DNA of 5,935 nt. It comes from SLRI01 sp964528705 (GTDB lineage: Bacteria > Pseudomonadota > Alphaproteobacteria > Geminicoccales > Geminicoccaceae). The DNA is taken from contig CAZGUW010000292.1 in NCBI GenBank assembly GCA_964528705.1, positions 1 through 5,935 on the forward strand. Reading direction: 5' to 3'. The translations under genes and the position numbers were made by a program. The notes beneath the pieces are model-generated. The model saw only the letters and a program-made list of their open reading frames with translations. It had not been told where the DNA came from and did no database searches. This document shows, piece by piece, positions 1 through 5,662 of this stretch; positions within the stretch are counted from its first letter, which is position 1; each line of letters begins with the position of its first letter.

Positions 1-2
1 AG

Positions 3-959
3 GCGGCGGCGCATGCCGATGCCGTGATGCCGGGCTTCACCCATCTGCAGTCGGCCCAGCCGGTCACCTTCGGCCATCATATGCTCGCCTATGTCGCCAT
101 GTTCGGGCGTGACCGGGCACGGCTGAGCGATGCACGCAAGCGCGTCAACGAATCGCCGCTGGGCGCCGCGGCGCTGGCCGGCACGTCCTTCCCCATCGAC
201 CGGACAGCGACGGCGCAGGCGCTGGGCTTCGACCGGCCGATGGGCAATTCGCTGGACGCCGTCTCGGCGCGGGATTTCGCGCTGGAGTTCCTGGCGGCCT
301 GTGCGATCTGCGCCACGCACCTGTCGCGCCTGGCGGAGGAAATCGTCGTCTGGTCCAGCGCACAGTTCCGCTTCGTCTCGATGTCCGACAGCTTCTCCAC
401 CGGCAGCTCGATCATGCCGCAGAAGCGCAACCCGGACGCCGCCGAGCTGGTGCGCGGCAAGAGCGGCCGGGTTCTCGGCCACCTGCAGGCGCTGCTGGTG
501 ACCCTGAAGGGCCTGCCGCTCGCCTATTCGAAGGACATGCAGGAGGACAAGGAGGGGGTGTTCGACGCGGTCGACACGCTCGAGCTCTGCCTCGAGGCGT
601 CGGCCGCGATGCTCGCCACGCTGACGGTCGACCCGGCGCGGATGCGGGATGCCGCCGGCGTCGGCTACACCACGGCGACCGACCTCGCCGACTGGCTGGT
701 CCGGGTCAAGGGGGCCGCCTTCCGCGACGCGCACGGCAGCGCCGCCCGGGCGGTGAAGGCGGCCGAGGAGCGGGGCTGCGGGCTGCACGAGCTCGATGCC
801 GGGACGCTGCGCTCGATCGACCCGCGGCTCGAGCCGGCCGCCCTCTTCGACGTCGACGCCTCGGTGGCGAGCCGGACGAGCCTCGGCGGCACGGCGCCGG
901 AGCGCGTGCGCGAGGCGGTCCTGGCCCTGCGCGCGCGGCTCGCGGAGCTGGAGCGATGA
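3..959 (+). CDS. argH: Argininosuccinate lyase, C-terminal 318 residues (5' end outside window)
   Basis: Argininosuccinate lyase splits argininosuccinate into arginine and fumarate, the last step of arginine synthesis, in the cytoplasm. The frame is open from base 3 and runs off the left edge, so the internal ATG/GTG codons near base 24 are not the start. About 150 N-terminal residues are missing relative to the usual length of around 460–475. Visible fumarase/aspartase-superfamily signatures are MPGFTHLQ at bases 27–50, whose Thr-His pair is part of the active site. The signature loop GSSIMPQKRNPD lies at bases 402–437 and carries the catalytic serine of the family. The motif AYSKDMQEDKE lies at bases 522–554 and matches the conserved (N/S)(R/K)D(L/M)QEDKE of ArgH, which separates it from fumarase, aspartase and adenylosuccinate lyase. 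The mostly helical C-terminal domain is intact to TGA. The stop overlaps the start of the next gene as ATGA, implying coupled translation. The identity is very secure. Confidence 0.97.
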   Translation, partial: AAAHADAVMPGFTHLQSAQPVTFGHHMLAYVAMFGRDRARLSDARKRVNESPLGAAALAGTSFPIDRTATAQALGFDRPMGNSLDAVSARDFALEFLAACAICATHLSRLAEEIVVWSSAQFRFVSMSDSFSTGSSIMPQKRNPDAAELVRGKSGRVLGHLQALLVTLKGLPLAYSKDMQEDKEGVFDAVDTLELCLEASAAMLATLTVDPARMRDAAGVGYTTATDLADWLVRVKGAAFRDAHGSAARAVKAAEERGCGLHELDAGTLRSIDPRLEPAALFDVDASVASRTSLGGTAPERVREAVLALRARLAELER

Positions 960-1138
960 GGCGGCGGATGCTGCTCGCGCTCGTGGCACTTGGCGGGCTC
1001 GCTGCCTGCGGGCGACGCGGGCCGCTCCGCCTGCCGGATGCCCCGCCGCTGGATCCGCCGCCGATGAACAACTCGATCCGCAGCGTGCCCGAGCCGGAAT
1101 CGGAAGCGGATTCGACAGGCGACGGGACCGCCGAGTGA
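956..1138 (+). CDS. lptM: Small LptM (YifL)-type lipoprotein
   Basis: This 60-aa protein has a classic lipoprotein signal: MRRR n-region, hydrophobic LLALVALGGL core, and lipobox L15-A16-A17-C18. Cys18 is the predicted lipidated first residue of a mature peptide of about 43 residues. Immediately after the cysteine comes GRRGPLRLPD, matching the CG-(x)-(K/R)-GPL-x-x-P signature of the LptM/YifL family. The remainder is proline-rich and then acidic (PEPESEADSTGDGTAE), probably unstructured. In E. coli, LptM binds the LptD/BamA machinery and promotes maturation of the LPS transporter. The same role here is inferred from the family. There is no Asp at mature +2 (it is Gly), consistent with outer-membrane sorting. 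The ATG overlaps the argH stop (ATGA), with GGAG at 944–947 eight bases upstream. Its own stop overlaps the lysA start. Genes this short are often missed, but the lipobox plus GPL motif make it convincing. Confidence 0.9.
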   Translation: MRRRMLLALVALGGLAACGRRGPLRLPDAPPLDPPPMNNSIRSVPEPESEADSTGDGTAE

Positions 1139-2415
1139 AGGCCTTCACCTACAAGGATGGCGGGCTGGCCTGCGAGGGCGTGCCGCTCGAGGAGATCGCC
1201 CGGGCGGTCGGCACGCCGGCCTATGTCTATTCGGCCGGGGCCATGCGCGCCCGGCTCCGTGAGTTCCAGGATGCCTTCGCCGACCGGCCGGCGCTTTTCT
1301 GCTACGCGGTCAAGGCCAATCACAATCTTGCGGTGATCCGCAACCTCGCCCGGGCCGGGGCCGGCGCCGACACGGTCTCGGGCGGCGAGATCGAGCGGGC
1401 GCTGGCGGCGGGCGTGCCGCCCGAGCGCATCGTCTTCGCCGGGGTCGCCAAGACCGACGACGAGATCCGCTTCGCCCTGACCACGGGCGTGCTCCAGCTC
1501 AACGTCGAATCGGTGCCCGAGCTCATGCGCATCGACGCGGTCGCCCGGGAGCTGCAGCTGCGCGCCCCGGTGGCGTTCCGCATCAACCCGGATGTCGATG
1601 CCGGCACGCTGAGCAAGATCTCGACCGGCCGCAAGGGCGACAAGTTCGGCGTGCCGTTCGACGAGGCGGCCGATCTCTATGCGCTCGCCGCCGGGCTCGA
1701 GGGCATCCGGCCGGTCGGGCTGCATCTGCATATCGGCTCGCAGATCACCCGGCTCGACCCCTTCGCCGCCGCCTACCGGCGCGGCATCGAACTCTTGCGG
1801 ACGATCCGGGACGCCGGCATCCCGCTCCGCCGCCTCGATCTCGGCGGCGGCTTCGGCGTGCGCTACAAGAACGAGGAACCGGTGCCGGCCGCGGAGTTCG
1901 CAGCCCTGGTTCGGGAGCTGACGGCCGGGCTCGACGTCGAGCTGGTCTTCGAGCCGGGCCGGGCACTGGTCGCCGAGGCCGGGGCGCTCCTGGCGTCGGT
2001 GATCTACCGCAAGGAGAGCGGCGGGCGGCGTTTTTTGATCCTCGATGCGGGCATGAACGTGCTGATCCGCCCGGCTCTCTACGATGCCTGGCACGAGGTC
2101 CTGCCGCTGGCCGAGCCGGGGCCGAAGGCGCATCTCGAGCCCATGGACGTGGTCGGCCCGATCTGCGAGAGCAGCGACATTTTCGGTCGCGACCGCTACC
2201 TGCCGCTGCTCGACGCCGGTGACCGGGTCGCATTTCTTTCGGCCGGCGCCTATGGTTCGGTCATGGCCTCGGACTATAATTCAAGGGTCGGGGCTGCCGA
2301 GGTGCTGGTCGATGGCGACCGGTGGGCCGTGGTCAAGCCGGGCCTCGAGCCGGCCCGGCAGTTCGCCGACGAGACGATCCCGGACTGGCTGGCCGCCGGG
2401 CCGGATGGAGGATGA
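1135..2415 (+). CDS. lysA: Diaminopimelate decarboxylase
   Basis: This PLP-dependent enzyme decarboxylates meso-2,6-diaminopimelate to L-lysine, the last step of the DAP pathway, in the cytoplasm. It draws on the pool also used for peptidoglycan. The 426-aa length is normal for the family. PLP-binding Lys60 lies in CYAVKANHN (fold-type III barrel). HIGSQ is at 199–203, the glycine-rich phosphate loop GGGFG at 237–241 and EPGR at 273–276. GPICESSD at 341–348 contains Cys344, the active-site cysteine contributed across the dimer. GAYGSVMASDYN at 371–382 contains the substrate/PLP tyrosine. The GTG start at 1135 is chosen because it overlaps the lptM stop (GTGA) and gives the family-typical N-terminus MKAFTYKDGGLACEGVPL. 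The frame is open upstream to base 796, but that part lies inside argH and lptM and resembles nothing. No strong Shine-Dalgarno precedes the GTG, so coupling to lptM translation probably supplies ribosomes. No key residue is missing. Confidence 0.97.
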   Translation: MKAFTYKDGGLACEGVPLEEIARAVGTPAYVYSAGAMRARLREFQDAFADRPALFCYAVKANHNLAVIRNLARAGAGADTVSGGEIERALAAGVPPERIVFAGVAKTDDEIRFALTTGVLQLNVESVPELMRIDAVARELQLRAPVAFRINPDVDAGTLSKISTGRKGDKFGVPFDEAADLYALAAGLEGIRPVGLHLHIGSQITRLDPFAAAYRRGIELLRTIRDAGIPLRRLDLGGGFGVRYKNEEPVPAAEFAALVRELTAGLDVELVFEPGRALVAEAGALLASVIYRKESGGRRFLILDAGMNVLIRPALYDAWHEVLPLAEPGPKAHLEPMDVVGPICESSDIFGRDRYLPLLDAGDRVAFLSAGAYGSVMASDYNSRVGAAEVLVDGDRWAVVKPGLEPARQFADETIPDWLAAGPDGG

Positions 2416-2435
2416 GCCGTAGGTACGCATAGCGA

Positions 2436-2453
2436 GGCCCGGGGCACCGGGCC
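2436..2453 (+). other. GC-rich hairpin in the lysA–DUF4175 gap
   Basis: The left arm GGCCCGG (2436–2442) pairs perfectly with CCGGGCC (2447–2453) around a 4-base GGCA loop, giving a 7-bp stem that is all G·C. It lies 20 bases after the lysA stop and 19 bases before the next start. No run of T follows, so a canonical intrinsic terminator is not supported. It could be an mRNA 3'-end stabiliser, a partial attenuator, or a chance fold in GC-rich DNA. The rest of the 57-bp gap (2416–2472) holds the ribosome binding site of the next gene and no convincing promoter. Confidence 0.35.
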
Positions 2454-2459
2454 ACAGCC

Positions 2460-2465
2460 GAGGGG
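2460..2465 (+). promoter_or_regulatory. Ribosome binding site of the DUF4175 gene
   Basis: GAGGGG at 2460–2465 ends seven bases before the ATG at 2473, ideal Shine-Dalgarno spacing. A second GAGG (2467–2470) is too close to that ATG. This supports ATG 2473 over the in-frame ATG at 2494, although the latter also has a purine-rich GAGGG ten bases upstream and cannot be excluded. Confidence 0.55.
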
Positions 2466-2472
2466 TGAGGGC

Positions 2473-4947
2473 ATGGCCGAGGGCACCCTGCCGATGTCGA
2501 GCCGGAGCTTCACCCGGAAGCTCGGCCTAGCCCGCCTCGCGGTCACCTTCGAGCGCATCTACCCGGCACTCTTCCCGACGCTCCTCGTGCTCGCCGGCTT
2601 TCTCGCTCTCAGCCTCTTCGATGTCTGGCGCATGGTGCCGGTCTGGCTGCACCTCCTGGGCCTCCTGGCCTTCGCGGTGGCGCTGGTCTGGAGCGTCTAT
2701 CGGGTGCAGGACCGGTTCCGCCTCGCCTCGCGCGATGCCGGGCTCGCCCGGCTGGAGCGGGACAGCGCCGCCCGCCACCAGCCGCTGCGGGCGCTCGAGG
2801 ACCGGCTCGCCGACGACTGGCAGGACGCGGCCGGGCAGGCGCTCTGGCGGCGCCATCGCGAGCGCGTGCTGGCGGCGCTCGGGCGGGTACGCCTGGCACC
2901 GCCGCGCTCCGCCCTGCCGGTTCGCGATCCCTGGGCGGTGCGCGCCCTCGTGCTGCTGCTGCTGGTGGTGGCGCTGGTCGATGCGCGGACCGATGCCGGA
3001 CAGCGGCTCGTGCGCGCCTTCGTGCCGGGCACGGCCGCGGCGGTGGCCCTGCCGATCGAGGTGAGCCTTTGGGTGACGCCGCCGCGCTATACCGGCCGGC
3101 CGCCTTTGACCATCGAGCAGACGCGGCGTCTGCCGGGTCTCGACGTGCCGATCGGCAGCGAGGCGGTGCTGCAGCTGCACAACCTGCCGGCGGGCGATGG
3201 CGGGCGGCCCGAGGTCGTCTTCAACGGCGAGGTGCTCGGTCTCGAGGCGCTCGGCGAGCGGAGCGGGGAGGTCCGGCTCGAGCTCGTCGAGGCCGGCCGG
3301 CTCGAGGTGCGGCCGGCCGAGGGCGAGCCGCTCGCCGGCTGGCAGGTGGCGGTGCTGCTCGACCACCCGCCGAAGATCGACTTCGCCGAGCCGCCCCGGG
3401 CGACACATCGCAGCGTGCTCGAGCTCGCCTATGCGGCGAGCGACGACTACGGCATCGGCCGGGTGGCCCTGGAGTTCGCGCTCGTCGAGCGGCCGGAGGA
3501 AAGGGACCGCGCCGTGCTGGCGGAGCCGGCGCGGGCACCCACCGAGGTCGAGAGCACGACCTATCTCGACCTTACCGCCCATCCGCTCGCCGGGCTCGAG
3601 GTGACGCTGACCCTGGTCGCCGAGGACGGGCTCGGCCAGGTCGGGACCAGCGAGCCCGTGGTGATGGTGCTGCCCGAGCGGGTGTTCGAGCACCCGTTGG
3701 CGCGGGCGGTGATCGCCGAGCGGCGGCGGCTGGTGCGCGAGCCCAACACGCGGCGGGCGGTGACCGCGGCCCTGGGTGAGCTGGCCGAGAGCCGGCTCGC
3801 CGAGCAGGCCGGCACGGCGGTCCAGCTCGGGCTCTCGGTGGCGCAGGCGCGGCTGCGCGGGGCGCGCGGCGCGGAGGAGCGGCGGTCGGTCGTCGACCTT
3901 CTCTGGGAGCTGGCGCTGATGATCGAGGATGGCGGCCTCTCGGTCGCCGAGCGGTCCTTGCGCGAGATCCAGGAGGCCCTGCAGCGGGCGCTCGAGGAAG
4001 GGGCGAGCGACGCCGAGCTCGAGGCGCTGATGGACGAGCTCCGGGAGGCGATGGACCGCTATCTCGAGGAGCTGACCCGTCAGGCCCTCGAGCAGATGCA
4101 GAACATGCCGCCCAACATGCAGATGCAGCCGATCGACCCGTCGCAGATGGTCGACCGCCAGTCGCTGCAGGAGATGATCGACCGGGCCGAGGAGATGATG
4201 CAGAGCGGGGCGCGCGAGCAGGCCCAGGCGATGCTCGAGCAGCTGCAGCAGATGCTGGAGAACCTGCAGGCCGGGGTGCCGCAGATGCAGCCGCACCCGG
4301 GCGAGCAGGCGCTCTCCGACCTGCAGCGGATGATCGAGCTGCAGCAGAACCTTCTGGATCGCAGCTATCAGATGCAGCAGGGCCAGCCGGGACAGCAGGG
4401 CGAGCCCGGCCAGCAGGGACAGCAGGGCCAGCAGGGCCAGCAGGGGCAGCAGGGCACGGGGCAGGCGGCGGCCGAGCAGGATGCGCTGCGCCGGGCGCTG
4501 GGCGAGCTGATGCGCCGGCTGGGCGAGGCCGGCATGGACATTCCGCGAGCGCTCGGCCAGGCCGAGCTGCAGATGCGCGGCGCCCGCGACGCGCTGCAGG
4601 AGGGTCAGCCCGGCCAGGCGGTCGGCCCGCAGGGCGACGCCGTCGACCTCATGCAGCAGGGCGGCCAGGCGATGCTCGACGAGCTGCGCGAGCAGATGGC
4701 GAACCAGCCGGGCGTCGGCCAGGGCTTCGGGCCGGCGCAGATGGGCCGGCAGCGCGAGGGCCGCGACCCGCTCGGGCGGGCGAGCCGCAACGAGGGCGGC
4801 TGGGACAGCGAAGGCACGGAAATTCCGGCCGAGAACGATCTCGGGCGCGCGCGCGACGTGCTCGAGGAGCTCTATCGCCGATCGCGCGACCAGGGCCGGC
4901 CGCAGCAGGAGCTGGACTACTTCGACCGGCTGCTGGAGCGCTTCTGA
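2473..4947 (+). CDS. DUF4175 / TIGR02302-family membrane protein of unknown function
   Basis: This 824-aa protein is recognised by architecture and conserved blocks as the DUF4175-type protein of alphaproteobacteria. No biochemical function is known to me. Residues 1–29 are basic. Membrane helices are likely at about 31–50 and 54–76. An Arg-rich segment (77–152), probably cytoplasmic, precedes a third helix at about 154–170. By the positive-inside rule the remaining ~650 residues face the periplasm. Residues 190–400 look beta-rich, with PPRYTGRPP at 203–211 and an Ig-like ASDDYGIGRVALEF at 322–335. Residues 405–530 are helical and charged (HPLARAVIAERRRLVREPNTRR, then WELALMIEDGGLSVAERSL). 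Residues 537–640 are Gln/Met-rich coiled-coil. A Gly-X-Y repeat follows at 637–660. The C-terminus (DPLGRASRNEGG to ELDYFDRLLERF) matches the conserved family ending. It lies 57 bp after lysA and 5 bp before the amidase gene, so an envelope or peptidoglycan-related role is plausible but unproven. Confidence 0.88.
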   Translation: MAEGTLPMSSRSFTRKLGLARLAVTFERIYPALFPTLLVLAGFLALSLFDVWRMVPVWLHLLGLLAFAVALVWSVYRVQDRFRLASRDAGLARLERDSAARHQPLRALEDRLADDWQDAAGQALWRRHRERVLAALGRVRLAPPRSALPVRDPWAVRALVLLLLVVALVDARTDAGQRLVRAFVPGTAAAVALPIEVSLWVTPPRYTGRPPLTIEQTRRLPGLDVPIGSEAVLQLHNLPAGDGGRPEVVFNGEVLGLEALGERSGEVRLELVEAGRLEVRPAEGEPLAGWQVAVLLDHPPKIDFAEPPRATHRSVLELAYAASDDYGIGRVALEFALVERPEERDRAVLAEPARAPTEVESTTYLDLTAHPLAGLEVTLTLVAEDGLGQVGTSEPVVMVLPERVFEHPLARAVIAERRRLVREPNTRRAVTAALGELAESRLAEQAGTAVQLGLSVAQARLRGARGAEERRSVVDLLWELALMIEDGGLSVAERSLREIQEALQRALEEGASDAELEALMDELREAMDRYLEELTRQALEQMQNMPPNMQMQPIDPSQMVDRQSLQEMIDRAEEMMQSGAREQAQAMLEQLQQMLENLQAGVPQMQPHPGEQALSDLQRMIELQQNLLDRSYQMQQGQPGQQGEPGQQGQQGQQGQQGQQGTGQAAAEQDALRRALGELMRRLGEAGMDIPRALGQAELQMRGARDALQEGQPGQAVGPQGDAVDLMQQGGQAMLDELREQMANQPGVGQGFGPAQMGRQREGRDPLGRASRNEGGWDSEGTEIPAENDLGRARDVLEELYRRSRDQGRPQQELDYFDRLLERF
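4381..4452 (+). repeat. In-frame 9-bp tandem repeat encoding collagen-like Gly-X-Y triplets
   Basis: Eight consecutive Gly-X-Y triplets (GQP, GQQ, GEP, then five GQQ; residues 637–660 of the DUF4175 protein) are encoded by near-identical 9-base units of the form GGNCAGCAG. The units are not perfectly identical: the glycine codon varies among GGC, GGA and GGG, two units carry a proline codon, and one unit has GAG. That variation suggests selection for the peptide as well as DNA-level duplication. Because the unit is 9 bp, slippage would change length without a frameshift. In the protein it is probably a flexible, extended spacer between the Gln-rich coiled-coil part and the C-terminal helical domain. 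Eight triplets are few for a stable collagen triple helix. Confidence 0.9.
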
Positions 4948-4952
4948 CGCCG

Positions 4953-5657
4953 GTGCCGCAGGAGCTGTCTTCGCCCAACCGGGACGCCCGGCCGGCCGGC
5001 GCCAGGGTGGCGCTGCTGGTCCTGCACTACACGGGCATGCAGTCGGCGGCAGCCGCCATCGCCCGGCTGACCGATCCCGTGGCCAAGGTCAGCGCGCATT
5101 ACGTGATCGACACCGACGGCGCCGTGCTGGCGCTGGTGCCCGAGGATTGCCGCGCCTGGCATGCCGGGGTGGCCGGCTGGGGGGCGATCTCTGACGTCAA
5201 CGGGCACTCGATCGGCATCGAGCTGGTCAACCCGGGGCACGACTGGGGTTATCGGCCGTTCCCGGCGGCGCAGATCGGGGCCCTGATCGAGCACGGCCGG
5301 ACGATCCTGGCCCGGCACGGGCTACCGGCGGAGGCGGTGGTCGGGCACAGCGACGTCGCCCCGGCACGCAAGATCGATCCGGGCGAACTCTTTCCTTGGG
5401 CGGAGCTGGCGCGGCAGGGGCTGGGGGTCTGGCCGGGCGATTGCGCGCCCGTGGCGCCGGAGATGGGCGCGGCGCTCGCCGGCCTCAGGGGCATCGGCTT
5501 CCGGCCGGACCTGCCGGACACGACGCCGGCCAAAGTGATCGCTGCCTTCCAGCGGCACTGGCGGCCGGCGCGGATCGATGGGCGGCTGGACGCGGAGACC
5601 ATGGGCCTCATCGCCGCCGTGCATCGCTTGTCCACCGCGGGCGCCGGCGCTACATGA
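4953..5657 (+). CDS. Zinc N-acetylmuramoyl-L-alanine amidase (Amidase_2, AmpD/AmiD type) with C-terminal peptidoglycan-binding-like domain
   Basis: Enzymes of this family cut the amide bond between N-acetylmuramic (or anhydro-muramic) acid and L-alanine in peptidoglycan or its turnover fragments. In the 234-aa protein, the zinc ligands are His25 (LVLHYTGM), His132 (GHSDVAPARK) and Asp142 (DPGELFPW). Glu90 (GIELVNPG) and Lys140 fit the catalytic pair. The His132/Lys140/Asp142 spacing equals that of AmpD His154/Lys162/Asp164. Residues about 165–226 form a helical PG_binding_1-like module ending FQRHWRPARIDGRLDAETMGLIAAVHR. GTG 4953 is chosen because it keeps the conserved SPNRDARP segment before the first zinc histidine. 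A start at GTG 5007 would remove it. Only a weak GGAG (4935–4938) precedes, and the gap to the previous stop is 5 bp, so coupled translation is likely. There is no signal peptide or lipobox, so a cytoplasmic muropeptide-recycling role (AmpD-like) is more likely than a periplasmic one. I cannot choose between the ampD and amiD names, so no symbol is given. Confidence 0.93.
   Translation: MPQELSSPNRDARPAGARVALLVLHYTGMQSAAAAIARLTDPVAKVSAHYVIDTDGAVLALVPEDCRAWHAGVAGWGAISDVNGHSIGIELVNPGHDWGYRPFPAAQIGALIEHGRTILARHGLPAEAVVGHSDVAPARKIDPGELFPWAELARQGLGVWPGDCAPVAPEMGAALAGLRGIGFRPDLPDTTPAKVIAAFQRHWRPARIDGRLDAETMGLIAAVHRLSTAGAGAT
5628..5656 (+). promoter_or_regulatory. Probable housekeeping-sigma promoter of rnpB, inside the amidase 3' end
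   Basis: GCTACAT at 5649–5655 matches the alphaproteobacterial housekeeping -10 pattern GCTANAW described for Caulobacter. TTGTCCA at 5628–5634 partly matches the companion -35 TTGACGS, with a 14-base spacer that is within the allowed range. Transcription would start near 5662–5664, about 58 bases before the universally conserved GAGGAAAGTCC of RNase P RNA. In E. coli the corresponding distance is about 60 bases. The -35 lies in the amidase codons for Leu-Ser-Thr and the -10 touches its stop codon. This is a motif match only, but the agreement with the expected RNA 5' end is good. Confidence 0.55.
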
Positions 5658-5662
5658 GGCTT

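Noticed and set aside
796..1134. Upstream in-frame extension of lysA, suggesting a longer protein or fusion
   Set aside because: The extra 113 codons lie in a non-coding frame of argH and lptM and read as Arg/Ala-rich noise. The GTG at 1135 gives the family-typical LysA N-terminus.
706..2133. Long open frame (475 codons) on the minus strand across argH, lptM and lysA
   Set aside because: It has the same register relation to lysA, runs across three well-identified sense genes, and its product is low-complexity Arg/Gly/Pro-rich with no family resemblance.
2416..2472. Possible separate promoter for the DUF4175 gene (weak AT-containing GTACGCATAG near 2423–2432)
   Set aside because: No -35 partner or match to the GCTANAWC pattern is visible at the right spacing. 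The genes more likely share an upstream transcript.
3069..3779. 236-codon plus-strand open frame inside the DUF4175 gene
   Set aside because: It is an Arg/Ala/Gly-rich out-of-frame shadow of the conserved DUF4175 frame with no plausible initiation signal.
2527..4296. Long open frame (589 codons) on the minus strand opposite the DUF4175 gene
   Set aside because: It is in codon register with the sense gene, so antisense stops would need the sense codons TTA, CTA or TCA, which are almost unused at this GC content. The translation is His/Arg/Leu-rich with no recognisable domain.
4090..4460. CAG-rich tract considered as a CRISPR-like or mobile-element repeat
   Set aside because: The units are 9 bp with no spacers, lie fully in frame, and encode a Gln/Gly-rich protein segment.
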